The notes beneath the pieces were generated by a model. The model searched no databases. It was not told the origin of the DNA and saw only the letters and a list, made by a program, of their open reading frames with translations. DNA of 64,000 bases from Acanthococcus lagerstroemiae (taxonomy: Eukaryota > Arthropoda > Insecta > Hemiptera > Eriococcidae), in contig CM063109.1 in NCBI GenBank assembly GCA_031841125.1, positions 26,445,321 to 26,509,320 of the forward strand. Direction: 5' to 3'. The translations under genes and the position numbers were made by a program. Shown piece by piece: positions 21,190 to 32,187 of this stretch; positions within the stretch are counted from its first letter, which is position 1; the number at the start of each line of letters is the position of its first letter.

Positions 21190-24151
21190 GAGGAGGAATG
21201 ACGTAGGAGGAGCTGGGAGCATGCAGGTACGGTGTTTTTACCAGAACGTTCGGGGACTCAGAACCAAACTCAATAATTTTAAGTTAAATGTTCTCGCAAA
21301 CAACTACGATATTATCGTGATTACCGATACGTGGCTACAAGAAGACATACATACCTACGAAATATTTGATAATACATAGTACATACAGAGTCTTTCGGAA
21401 GGACAGAAATTTAGGGGCAGTAGGAAAAACTACAGGAGGTGGAGTAATGGTAGCGGTGAGAAATAATTTCATAGCAGAGAGAATATCCTGGTTAGAAACA
21501 CCAAACAATGCTTACGAACAGGTATGGGTAAAGATAAAACCGCTAAACAGAAGTACTTCAGTTTATGTCGGAGCTTTTTACTTTCCTCCAGTCTCAGAAC
21601 GAGAACATTATGCAGAAATTTACAAAACGATAACACGACACAGCATCTCAGTAGAAAATTTAATACTGATCGGCGACTTTAATCTGCCTCAGATTGTCGA
21701 CGATGACGGTTCTCCCGTTAGCTACGTCTCAATGAACGAAAATAAAATTCAAGACCTGAAAAACTTTATGCACTTCCATAACCTAGTCTCGTACAACAGG
21801 GCCCCTAATAAATACGGCAAAACTTTAGACCTAGTCCTGAGCAATATCACGTCTTTAACGGTCAATCTAGGTCATCCCTTGTCAACACCTTCCGATAGCT
21901 ATCACCCTCCTTTGGAAATAGATTTATCACTCGCTCGAATTTTTCATAAGATGAAGCCCCCCACACCTCCAGTCGCTTCTCCAGCCTATAACTTCGCCAA
22001 AGCAGACTTCTTTAACATGTATCTGCTGTTGAAAGAGACATCCTGGGAAGAATTGTATGAAATTACTGACAGCAATGAAGCCGCGAGCTATTATCAAAAA
22101 GCGCTACACGATATTATAAAGAGAACCGTTCCCCTTAGAACCTATCGGAAAAAAATCAAGTATCCCTCTTGGTTCTCAAAAGAAATAATCAATAATCTTA
22201 AAATAAAAGGGAAATTGCACTCTAAATTTAAGAAAACACAATGTCCCAGTGTACATCAACAGTTCGCCATGTGCAGGAAAGAAACTAAGAAGTTAATCAA
22301 AGAGGCATGGGAGAGGCATAATCGTATAATGTAGAAGGACTACTCAAATCCAACTCGTCACAGTTCTGGAGTTACGCAAATAACTCGCGTAAAAATATGG
22401 GCTCAAACACTACTAGCATTGAGTTTAAAGGGCAAATACTTAGCTCACCGAATGAAATCTCAGAGGCATTTGCCTCACATTTTGCCTCAGTGTTCCTCGC
22501 TGATGAGGAACTCACTACCAATCAGAAACTACAAACGAGTTTAACCCGTGCTTCAAATTTAAATTTAACTTTGAATCTAAATACTGTGCATATTAAAACT
22601 GTCACTGTAGACGAAGTGAAAGGTGTCATGGGTTCCCTGAAACCTAAACTATCAAGCGGACCAGACGGTATCCCATCATACATTTTTAAGGCTTGTAAAG
22701 ATCTCTTGGCTCCGCCGTTGACACATATTTTCAATATCTCCCTTCTAAACTCGCAATTCCCTGAAACATGGAAAATATCTAAAGTAATACCAGTGCCTAA
22801 AAATGACAACAGGAAAGACTTGACTAATTACCGGCCCATATCCCTTATACCTGCCTCAGCTAAAATATTTGAAACTGTGGTTTATAATAAGCTTTATCCA
22901 AAAATAAAAAACTACTTGGTTTCTTTTCAACATGGTTTTATGGAAGGCAGATCTGTCCAGACCAACTTAATTCAATTTACTCAATACGTCCTGAAAGCCC
23001 TAGATGAAAGAACACAAGTAGACGTTATATATACAGATTTCAGTAAAGCCTTTGATAAAGTACACCATCGTATACTCATAACAAGAATGCAGGAGCTTGG
23101 CTTTTCGACAAATTTGGTTAGCTTTTTCAACTCGTATTTGGGAAATAGGAAACAGTTTATCTCGTTCAGAGGAGCCAAGTCTACATACTTTGACTGTACC
23201 TCGGGGGTACCACAAGGATCCATTTTGGGGCCCTTATTATTCTTGATATTCATTAACTCTGCCGCAACGGTCCTCCGCGATTCAGAAATTCTACTCTATG
23301 CAGACGACATTAAAATTTTCAGACAAATAAAATCAGCTGCGGACTGCGATCTCTTACATAACAAGATATAAATCGACTAGCCACTTGGAGTCAACAAAAC
23401 GGACTACCGTTCATCTGAGCAAATGCGAAAAAATTACATTCAGAAGAATACTAAAAAGAATCGAGCATGACTATCATATAGATGGAGCCACGTTACGAGA
23501 AGTTGACAGGGTGAGGGATTTGGGGGTGATTCTAGATGCAAAACTTACGTATAAGGACCACCTATCTAACATCGCATTGAAATCAAACAAAATGGTGTGT
23601 TTTATAATCAGGAGTGGACGAAATTACATTGATGTTGATACGCTCAAAGTACTATATTTCTCACTTGTGAGATCCCATTTAGAATTTGCATCATTAGTCT
23701 GGAACCCAACAACGCAAAAGGGAGTGAAATTGATAGAGAAAATCCAAAACCGTTTTCTGAAATACTTATACGTCAAACTATTTCTTACTACCCTACTGAT
23801 GTAAGCCACACAGAATTAAGAACAGGTTTCGGGGTCATCAGCCTAGAAAAACGCAGACTAATAACCTCCCAATTACTGCTATATGACATTGTTCATAGTA
23901 AAATATGCGATGAAAATCTACTGCGACAAATCTGCTTTCGGGTACCCTCGTTCCAAGCGCGATCAAAAGATCTATTCGAAACAATAACTGCCCACACAAA
24001 TGGACACAGGGAGTCCGCTATGAATAGGGCGGCACGTCTGTATAATAACATAGTATCTAAAAATCCCCACGTCGATATATTTTTCTTAAAACGTAATAAT
24101 TTCAAAAATATAATAACCAAAATCATAGCGGCTCCAAATTTTAAATTTTAA
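21190..24151 (+). pseudogene. LINE endonuclease-reverse transcriptase (jockey-like)
   Basis: The protein nicks DNA and copies its own RNA at the nick. The endonuclease opens with VRCFYQNVRGLRTKLNNFKL, continues through DIIVITDTWL, GGGVMVAV and YVGAFYFPP, and has LILIGDFNLP at about 21660. Reverse transcriptase blocks in order are KPKLSSGPDGIP, NYRPISLIPASAKIFE, QHGFMEGRSVQTNL, DFSKAFDKVHH, SGVPQGSILGPLLF and YADD at 23297-23308. The C-terminus continues in another frame to ITKIIAAPNFKF at about 24151. Breaks: a 7-bp near-duplication (TACATAG/TACATAC) at about 21374, a shift near 22332, two shifts near 23370-23410 and one near 23785. The catalytic motifs themselves survive, so the copy is fairly young. 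Confidence 0.9.
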
Positions 24152-24365
24152 AATAACCAGACGCGTGCTCCGAGCTCCTTACAGGAGGGGGGGGGGCAAG
24201 TGGTAACCCTGCGTGCACTTTTTTTTCTTCTCTCTTTTTTTATGTTTTTATTTTCGATATACTTTTAAAATATTTTAATTACTTTACTTTCCTATTAGGT
24301 ACTTCTTATTATTTTGTATTATTTTTGTTTCATTTATCATATAAATTTATTGTATCTCTGCCTTG

Positions 24366-24405
24366 CTCCTCCTGTAATTGGCCGAAAGGCTGTTGGAGGA
24401 AAATA
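24366..24405 (+). promoter_or_regulatory. LINE 3' hairpin before the trinucleotide tail
   Basis: A GGCC-GAAA-GGCT stem with a GAAA loop sits inside an outer CCTCC/GGAGG stem, about a dozen bases before the ATT tail. The minus-strand relative at 43500-43535 has the same two-tier shape. In related LINEs such 3' structures are bound by the reverse transcriptase; that role here is inference. Confidence 0.55.

Positions 24406-24408
<3 letters not shown>

Positions 24409-24449
<41 letters not shown>
24409..24449 (+). repeat. ATT trinucleotide tail
   Basis: About thirteen ATT units close the jockey-like element, a tail type known in several LINE clades. Confidence 0.9.
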
Positions 24450-24451
<2 letters not shown>

Positions 24452-24454
24452 GTC

Positions 24455-25180
24455 AGATAAGGGGTAAATAAATGAATGGAGGGAGGTGAATAAGCCCCAT
24501 AAACGATATAACTCTGTGAAGTGGTAAAGTAGCTGAAGATGATGATAATTATCTTCATAAAGTCTGTGCATCCGTGTTAAAAAGTAATAATTCTTAACGG
24601 GGATACCTTGAACTTCATTTTGAGCACTTCTAATCCAGATACGAGGACATTCCTAACGACCTTTTTTATAGAAAATTTAATGTACAATCTATTGCAAATA
24701 AGAAAATAGTAGCTTAAGAGGGTATGTTTCACGGGGAATTGAAAAAATGTGAAAATTTTCTGATATAATTTGTACTGAAATTGATTTTATGAACACCCTG
24801 TTGAACTGATTCCAACTATTTTTTCCCTGTGGTTACAACCGCCCTCTACTATTCCCTATACTGGTACTATTTTTCTGTCCGTCTTCAGTCGTGAGAAGAA
24901 AAAAAATTCAAAAGTAGAAAACTTTCGAGAATTTGACCATGACTCAGCCCCTTCAAAAGTAAGAGTATGCCCACATATCTACATACTGTTGGGGTAGGTT
25001 GCCTACTTGCCAGGTAGGAGGAGGGTCATTGCAAAAGAGACACCCGGTATAATTCTCCCTATAATAGGAAAACACTAGGCTTAAATAATTAAAAATAAAT
25101 TTTGAATAACTAAAACACTGCTAGTAAATCGAAAAAAATTGTTTGTTACAAAGTGGGAAAAAATAAATAAAAAAAAATAC
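24455..25180. other. Unassigned AT-rich sequence
   Basis: No gene or element end recognised. Confidence 0.4.
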
Positions 25181-25262
25181 AGTCCTGACCGGGATTTGAA
25201 CCACCGAGACCATCGGCGCAATAGACCACCGCCCTGAAAACCAACGGTCACAATCGCTATTT
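25165..25262 (-). mobile_element. tRNA-like SINE fragment
   Basis: On the minus strand a B box, GGTTCAAATCC, is preceded about 25 bases upstream by an A-box-like GGGCGGTGGTC. The latter can fold into a D-arm-like GGCG..CGCC hairpin. There is no room for an anticodon arm and the T stem pairs poorly, so this is not a functional tRNA. A T-rich stretch follows. Confidence 0.4.
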
Positions 25263-25302
25263 CTTTTGTGGGGGGGGGCAATCCTTTGCTCCCGTGTAAA
25301 CC

Positions 25303-25450
25303 ATGAAATCAAAAAAGTATCCAGAACCTGAGTTTCTAGAAGTAGAAGTAGCAAGGTCGATTAAGAATCTGGAAGAGGGCATGGCAGTAGAATATGATGG
25401 CATCAATAATGAACACATCAAATATGGCGGAGCCTCTTTAGTAAATTCCG
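25303..25450 (+). pseudogene. RTE-type LINE fragment, start of the reverse transcriptase
   Basis: The frame gives PEPEFLEVEVARSIKNLEEG, then MAVEYDGINNEHIKYGGASL. This is the family block that in intact members reads K.GKA.G.DGI.NEHIKYGG. Homology stops near 25450, where sequence related to the 13.5-kb insertion begins. No catalytic motif is included. Confidence 0.75.
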
Positions 25451-25679
25451 ACTTATGGTACCTTTTCACAGAGCGCCCCGCAGTTGTTATCTTACCTCAG
25501 GCGCGCAACGTGATTGTACTACATCAATACAGGTCAGTCAGTCAGGTCAATCGGTTAATCAATTTGTCAACTACCCAAAAATATGTGTCTTGTACAGAGA
25601 CACGTAGTGTAACATTTTATATGCTTTCGTACTCTAATAAAAGACTGCAGTCGCGCAACGACAACCCGGCTGCAGCTTG

Positions 25680-25905
25680 TAAATGTCAACCACTGAATTC
25701 GTGTCGGGGAAGCGTGTCGGGGGAGCGTTAGGTTTTTCGCTCACCTATACCCAAGTAGTAAAAGCATATAAAATGCTAAAAGAAATTTCCGTGGAAATGT
25801 CAACCACTGAATTCGTGTCGGGGGAGCGTTTCGAGGGAGCGTTAGGTTTTTCGTTACGGTTTTGCTCAAGTATACCCAGTAGTGAAAGCACATAAAATGC
25901 TCAAA
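25680..25905 (+). repeat. 114-bp tandem duplication
   Basis: Two units start AAATGTCAACCACTGAATTC at about 25681 and 25795. Each contains GTGTCGGGG-AGCG, GCGTTAGGTTTTTCG and AAAGCA(T/C)ATAAAATGCT. The frame is kept, so both copies translate to MSTTEFVSG..GALGFSL, but a coding role is unsupported. Related sequence occurs near 13548-13640. Confidence 0.75.
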
Positions 25906-26020
25906 ATGCTTCTGATATTAGCAATATAAACAACTGTAAAAGAAAAATTTCTGAAGCCTTGAAAAAGTTGGGGAAAAGAATCAGCATGTAGAGCGTTATT
26001 ATGAAGCTCTCTTTGGGCTA

Positions 26021-26507
26021 CAGTGGAAGCCGTTTATTAGGGACGCCGGATAAAAGGAACAGCCGCTTATTTGGGACAAAGCTATGAGACCTGAATCAAA
26101 CATATTACAGAAAGGCAATTTTTGGTCCGCTAATAGAGACACGTACTCGGTTCATTGGGACAAGTTTTAACGAGAATGTGGAGTTTATGGCAAAACATGT
26201 AGGAAATGTGTGGAAAAGTTGAGGTTATACTTCATGCAAAAGAATAGTGAAGATAGTCCACAACATCCTTAGATACATATGCCGATTACGTTCAAGCACA
26301 AAACATAAAATATTTACGCCAGATGTCTATTCGTAATTTTTTTGAATAATATAGGTACGTAAGATGTACTAGAAGTAACTTTTATATGTTATGTTAGTGA
26401 CTAAATAATTACACATGAAAAAAAAATTACTTCGTTTTATTGAGACAGTCGATTAATTGGGACAAAACGGTTCTGCCCAACGTGTCTCTAATAAGCGGCT
26501 TCCACTG
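26021..26507. mobile_element. pogo-type MITE, 487 bp
   Basis: The ends CAGTGGAAGCCGTTTATTAG and the inverted CTAATAAGCGGCTTCCACTG differ at one position. TA flanks both sides (26019-26020 and 26508-26509). Subterminal words (TTATTTGGGACAAA, TTCATTGGGACAAG, TTAATTGGGACAAA) recur. No transposase frame. It lies in the linker of the decayed RTE-type element. Confidence 0.85.
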
Positions 26508-26539
26508 TATATAGGAAGCTAAACAAATTTTAGTAAAAA

Positions 26540-28270
26540 ACACTCAAAAAGAAAATCTGAAAAAGCTTTTGGAAGCAAGGTAGAAAATAATGGAAAAAAA
26601 GAAAAAAACTTCGTTGGAGAAGGTGGAACTAAATGTCACCCAAAATAGACAAAGAAGATTAAAATACATATGTGCAAAAAGTGCAAAAGAAATAGAGTAC
26701 CTAAATAGAAATGATATGAATGTTAAGACCTTAGAAAGCAATAAAAATAAATGGAAAAAATTAAGAAGAAACTTATGGTTGGGTTCTTCAGCAACTACTT
26801 ATCTCATGGACAAAAAAGACAATTCAGTCTATGAGAGAAATAGGATTTATGATAACCGAAATAGCCACAGATTACTACACAGAACACTATACTTCTCAGA
26901 AACAAGCCAAGAAGGGACACTCCAGATCAGCACTTCTAGTGAGGCCAACGAGCCCGAACCATCTTTCTTACATTCGAAAATCAAAAATGTTATAAATAAT
27001 TTGAAAAAAAAAAAAAAGTTGGAAAGTGGTGATGCAATAATAAATGAGCACATTCTTTTCGGTGGGGAAGAAGTGGTTAGAGTATTACACCATAAAATTC
27101 TTGAAACAGTTATGGTACATAGAGCTGGAAAATTTCAGATATTATTTTACGATTTAAGAAAAGGAAATACGCACCGAATCGGAAACTACCCAATTAGCCT
27201 TTCACCCACAATTTAAAAACAATTTTTCAAAATTAATTCGACTTAGAATTCGAAATTTTTTGGAAATACAACAACCAGTTGAGCCGGCAGAGTTTAGGAA
27301 AGGCTACTCCATCCTGGTCCAGCTGCGCACTATTACCCAAATTAGAGAAAAATTAAAACGATAGAGAATGGAACTAAATCTGGCTTTCATGGCCTATAAT
27401 ACAGCCATCGATTCTCTAAATCACAACTTCAGCCTAAAAGTTTTACAAAACCAGGGCGTCCTTACACAACTGACAAAATTAATAAAAGAGACATGACATG
27501 TGTCTCATGCACACTTGACCTAAGTGACAAAAACGGGGTTTTTCAGGAGAGCGATTTGAAAATTACAAATAACGTTGTGTTATATACGTGGCTCAAATGG
27601 TTTACGCCATCTAGCGGGCTAAAAAAAGGAAGTAATTCACCATTTGCGAGTGAAGCCCGATAGTGTAAGAAGATGTATTAAACTCATTTTCGTCAAAATG
27701 TCACTTAGGTCAAGTGTGCATGAGACACTCGATGTATATACAAGTAAATAGAGTCGTGCAGTAACAAATAAAATATTGGACTGTATTTTGAAATAAAAAA
27801 AGATGTTCACCAGGGAGATCCTCTTTCCCCTATTTTATTGAATGTAGCCTTGGAAGAAATTTTCACGAACTTGAAGTGGAAAGACAAAAGCTTATGAATA
27901 AATGAGGAAAAGTTGTCAATTTTTGATTTTTAAAAAAACAAGAAAAAATATTTAAAAAATAAGGGAAAATAAAAGATTTTTTTTTTTAAATACAAGGAAA
28001 ATTATATTGATTTAATTTTTTTACAAAGTATAATAATATATATTTAGGAATTTTTATAGAAATTAAATTTTTTGAAAGTTCGCAGCCGATATAGCTCTAA
28101 AATTAGTCAGTAGAAGAGCTGACAGAAATAATCCCAGAACTGAATAGAGGGGTGAAGACGTGAGCCTATCAATGAACTTCGAAATATGAAACATTATCCA
28201 AATCCACTAAAAATAAAAATAGAAAATAAAGTACTGGAAACGGCTGTGGAAAAGATTTATCTGGGGCTAA
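26540..28270 (+). pseudogene. RTE-type LINE reverse transcriptase, decayed
   Basis: This is the linker and reverse transcriptase of an RTE/CFDP2-like LINE. The frame at 26590-27216 holds the basic linker, then ESGDAIINEHILFGGEEVV and KGNTHRIGNYPISLSPTI. Further pieces in other frames give RIRNFLEIQQPVEPAEFRKG, TAIDSLNHN and, after a MITE at 27500-27728, VHQGDPLSPILLNVALEEI. Near 28083 the catalytic block reads FAADIAL in place of FADD, so one metal-binding Asp is lost. Non-family AT-rich sequence fills about 27918-28080. It cannot be active. Confidence 0.8.
27500..27728. mobile_element. MITE with perfect 30-bp terminal inverted repeats
   Basis: Bases 27500-27529 are the exact reverse complement of 27699-27728, starting GTGTCTCATGCACACTTGAC. 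It splits the reverse transcriptase between LIKET and MYTSK. Target duplication is unclear: ACAT lies left and TCGATGT right. The 169-bp centre has no coding frame. Superfamily not assigned. Confidence 0.85.
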
Positions 28271-28671
28271 CTTATTTCACTAAAAAATTGAAGTGAAGGG
28301 TAATTCTCCAAATAATCTGAAAATTCATGCAAGTCGCTCTACCTCCGCAACTATAAATGCTCGGAAAATTATTATTTTTTTGTTTGACGGTTAATTATTT
28401 GCTGCACCTCCAAGCATTATTTGTCGACTTCAACTGAACCAAACTTGAATTAACTAATTCAACACCTTGATTTCATGTTTACTTGAACAACAGATTGTAC
28501 CCGGTATGGTGCAAACTCGAAGCCTCCTCAGAAAGAGGGATGCAGAGAAGAAGAAACGTCCACGCATTGTAATCCGTTGTCATGAACAAAAACTCAATCG
28601 TCCAGAGCAAACTTCATTTTGCCCCCAATCCCTAAGTTTTGGTGTGTTCAATGTTATAAATGTGTTGTACT

Positions 28672-29370
28672 ATCAGAGAAGAGAAGGATCGGAGCTTTTG
28701 AGATGTGGTGCAATAGGCGGATACTTAGCATCAAATGGACGAATAAGGTAAGAAATACGGAAGTACTTATCAGAGTAGGAGGTAAAATGGATATTTGGAA
28801 TTGTCTGAACTCTGAAGAGAAGAAGAGATATACTTGCGGTGCTCTTCATCCTCTCTAATATTTAGTTTTATTCGAGGTACTGCTTAACCAAAAATTCCTT
28901 TTTTCTGTCCAAACTAATGTATTTTTGCTTTCACCCTCGTGCACCATTCTCTCGATCTTCATTGTTTCCTTCACGCTCTTCTCGATCCGGTTTTTTTCTT
29001 CACCCTCGATATCTTCCGAGTCTAGCAATCCTCTCGCATATTTTTTTGTGCGGTACAGTTCTCAGTTCTTCGATGTTCGACTATCAAAATACATTCTCGG
29101 TTTCGATTCTGCTCTTTCTTATTTCCAAAACGACCCCGCAAACTAATAGGGCATAACTTGAGGCACCCAGGAATAATATCAATGCTGCTAGAAGGAAGAG
29201 TAGAAGGAAAGAATTGGGTAGGTCGGCAGAGATTCGAGTATGTTCGGTAGATAGTCAAGGATGTCAAATGTAAGTGTTATTACGAAATGAAAGAACTCGC
29301 ACAAGATAGGGAGAAATGCAGAGCTGCATTAAACCGGCCGTAAGACTGATATAACCTTATCATCATCAAT
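28672..29370 (+). pseudogene. RTE-type LINE C-terminus and 3' end, split by a 310-bp insert
   Basis: The first part (28672-28830) encodes SEKRRIGAFEMWCNRRILSI and then KWTNKVRNTEVLIRVGGKMD. The second part (29141-29370) starts AACTAATAGGGCATAACTTG, covers the family's HPGI..LLEG..EGKNWVGRQR block, and ends in ATAACCTTATCATCATCAA. Comparison with 58445-58987 shows these are contiguous in the family, so 28831-29140 is an insert. The insert is pyrimidine-rich, has no target duplication and no recognised class. Confidence 0.75.
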
Positions 29371-29598
29371 ACGGTAAAACCATTTGACCTTCAATTAGAA
29401 AATTGTGGCACTGAGAATACCAATAAACGTAATTAATATAATTATGATTCCTTAAATTTTGAATGTACCACCACTCTATTATTTCGAAGTCATCATGCAA
29501 GAAATTTCTAATAAAAGAAGTGAAAATGTTCAAGTGATGTCGGTCTAAAGACTGAGTACAATTAAACCAGAATAGGACCTTCCTAAAATTATTCAAGT

Positions 29599-29880
29599 TT
29601 AAGACATTTGTACTTTTTTTTTTCTGTCAGTTATACAACAACACAGAGACTTTCGAAAGAAAGACAACTGATTATTTCTCGAATTTAGTTCGGCGAGGAT
29701 GCTTTCGTCCCTTTCTCGATAATAAGCTGTGAGCCTAAGCCGATCAGTGTTCAATTTGATATGAAAATCTTGTTCGTTTATTCCGTATTCGAGCAATAAT
29801 TCGGTATATCGAACGGAATTTCTAGGTAATTTATACACACAATATTCGTTCTGCCGTTTCGCAAAATACTGCTTGTACTT
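29599..29880 (-). CDS. Uncharacterised open segment
   Basis: An open frame of about 90 codons on the minus strand reads through YFAKRQNEYCVYKLPRNSVR and YTELLLEYGINEQDFHIKLN. It has balanced composition, unlike the chance frames around it. The first ATG downstream of an in-frame stop is at about 29838, but the reading extends upstream of it. I recognise no domain and see no clear splice sites. It could be a host exon, an unknown element or chance. Confidence 0.2.
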   Translation of the reverse strand, partial: KYKQYFAKRQNEYCVYKLPRNSVRYTELLLEYGINEQDFHIKLNTDRLRLTAYYRERDESILAELNSRNNQLSFFRKSLCCCITDRKKKVQMS

Positions 29881-29889
29881 ACATAACAG

Positions 29890-30985
29890 GTAATCTTTTG
29901 AATTTCTTCCAAAAGTCGATACTTCTCAATTTTTTTTTTTTGCGTTTTGCACCTTTTTCCTCTTTGAAATGGTTTTTGAAACGCGGCGTTTTCTGTATGT
30001 GGTTTCCTTCAATTCGCGGCTGTCAATACCGCGCTTTTTTCCTTTTCACCGTACAAAGCTCTTTACGAATTTCTTTCCTGTTGATTGGCCTCGCTCACTT
30101 TTTTTCTTCTTCATTTTCTGGTTTTTTCGCCTTATCGCATTCGCCACTCCGCCATTTTCAACTTCACAATTCGACTTCACCTGTATGAACCAGCGTGGAG
30201 TAATATTGCATTTTAGAGCGAACTTCAATCAAAGTATAAACACAGACTGGAACAGAGAACCTAGGTAACACTGCAGAGCCGACAGCCGTCTTATCTCCAA
30301 AATACCTTCAAATGTGAAGCTGCGATATAGTAACGAGCAATTCGAATAGGAAGTTAACCAATATAAAATGACATATGATGAAATAAAGTGCTGAATAATT
30401 TGTGATCCAGTGGATTTACACCAGGTGTGGCACGAAAATCCTCTATAAATTTTTTTATCGCGAAATCAGATCAATTTGGGACAAATCGGGCATCTTCAAA
30501 GGATAAAATCTAGATTATTTTTCGCAGAAAAAAGTTTACTATCGTAGAAGAGGGTCTGCGTCGTACCACCAACGTTGAAATTCTAAATAAAAACAAATCA
30601 AAAATTATCGATATAAAAGTATTTTGGGTTACAGGCTCCATCATGTGCACGGGAATCTGGATCGACTTGATAAGGGGGTAGACGAGGGATGTGGGGGTGA
30701 TGACTGGCAGTTATGTACGAAAATGCACTCGCTTCAACCTCGAATGTGGGAATCTGGACTGACTCAACATCACGCGGTAAGTACATATACAACACAACCA
30801 GTAACCTACACTTCGAGAGAAACGAAATTTTCATCGAATATAGCACGCGGATTGCATACTCACAGTTTGCAGGAGGGACGGCACTTCTGGAATCGACTGC
30901 GACGTCACCTCATAAAGAAATAAATTGAAGAGGTGTGCTCAAATGAACAAGTTTTATCTGCTTACGTCAAAACGGGTCATCATGG
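29890..30985. other. Unassigned sequence
   Basis: Pyrimidine-rich 29930-30180. No gene recognised. Confidence 0.4.
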
Positions 30986-31641
30986 ATCGTCAATTGCAAA
31001 AATGTCACCAGGTTTTAGATCCGACTCCAATTCGGGAAAATCCAAATTCAACCCCTTAAACTGAGACAAATCAACTTCGCTCGGAAACTGAATAAGTATC
31101 GAAAGAAGGACAACGAGGGTCGTAAATTTTGAACATTTTAATCATATTTTTGATCCAAACACAATTCGGGCCCCAAAATCCATATTTGACCCTTTAAGAT
31201 GGAGACAAGAATCTAACTTAGAAAATCAAACGACTTACATAAAGAGGGTGTTTTGTGTGTAACCAAATTTGACCCCTTCACACGGGCAGAACTGATTTAA
31301 CTTGGAAAATCAAACGACCTACGAAAAGAGAGTGTTTTGTGTTACTGAGTTCAAAAATTCAATCGAATTTTCGATTTGCCTTTGATAGGTGTCCCAAATT
31401 TGATTTTCTCCATTTTAAGAAGCTAATTTGGGTTTACCGAAATAACTGAACAAGTTATCAGAGTAGAGGCTTCTCAGATCACTGATTTCGAAAACTAAAT
31501 AAGATTTTTTTCTCAACTCCGATTTGGGTCTCCAAATTCAAATTCGTCCCCTTTAAACGGCAAAATCGGTCTAACTTAGGAAATCGAACAAAGAATCGTA
31601 ATATTCCGGCCTCTTTTTATCACTAATCTCAGAAATTCAAA

Positions 31642-32187
31642 AATGCATCCGTGAAGATCGTCGTCAAACCATTCATGACATTGCTGGTAAGTTTGGAATC
31701 GGTTATGGAACATGCCAGTGAATTTTAACCGAAGAATTGGGCATGCATCGCATCGCTGCGAAATTCGTTCCAAGACTGCTGACAGTTGATCAAAAGCAGC
31801 AACGGGTTGACGTTTGCTCCGAGCTCAAGGAAATCGTCTCAAACGATGAAAATTTTTTGACGAAAAATTCGATGACTGTTGTTCCCCACCCACCCTACTC
31901 ACCTGATTTGGCTCCGTGCGATATGGGACTATTCCCCAAACTGAAAATGCGGCTGAAAGGTCGACGTTTTGAGACGATCGAAGAAATTCAAACGGAATCG
32001 CAGGCTGCACTCGACACATTTACAGAAGATGACTTCCAGAAAATCTTCCAGCAGTGGGAAAAACGCTGGGACCAGTGTATCAATGCAGAAGGGGATTACT
32101 TCGAAGGTGATGCGCACCTCGAAGCATAAAATTAAATTTTTCGTATTTTAGAGCATCAGTCCGGGAACTTTTGGATCGCACCTCGTA
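31642..32187 (+). mobile_element. Mariner-type transposon, 5'-truncated and internally deleted
   Basis: The reading begins CIREDRRQTIHDIAGKFGIG, part of the helix-turn-helix region, with a stop after YGTCQ. It continues ILTEELGMHRIAAKFVPRLL to SNDENFL. It then jumps to TKNSMTVVPHPPYSPDLAPC, which holds the last catalytic Asp, and runs to EGDAHLEA at 32129. The segment carrying the first two catalytic Asp residues is deleted at about 31860. The 3' terminal repeat GGATCGCACCTCG ends at 32185 before TA. The 5' terminal repeat is absent. Inactive. Confidence 0.88.

Larger units (their letters stand above)
21021..24449 (+). mobile_element. Jockey-like non-LTR retrotransposon, nearly complete ORF2
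   Basis: About 3.4 kb including a pyrimidine-rich 5' region (21080-21180), endonuclease, reverse transcriptase, C-terminal region, a 3' hairpin and an ATT trinucleotide tail at about 24409-24449. No ORF1/gag was found upstream. The left boundary is approximate because no target duplication could be matched. Confidence 0.85.

Noticed and set aside
25165..25262. A tRNA gene on the minus strand
   Set aside because: A and B boxes are visible, but there is no anticodon arm and the T stem does not pair, so it is a SINE-like remnant.
30624..30928. Possible exon ending at ACGCG/gtaagtac
   Set aside because: The donor-like word is isolated, with no acceptor partner, no domain and no conserved reading.
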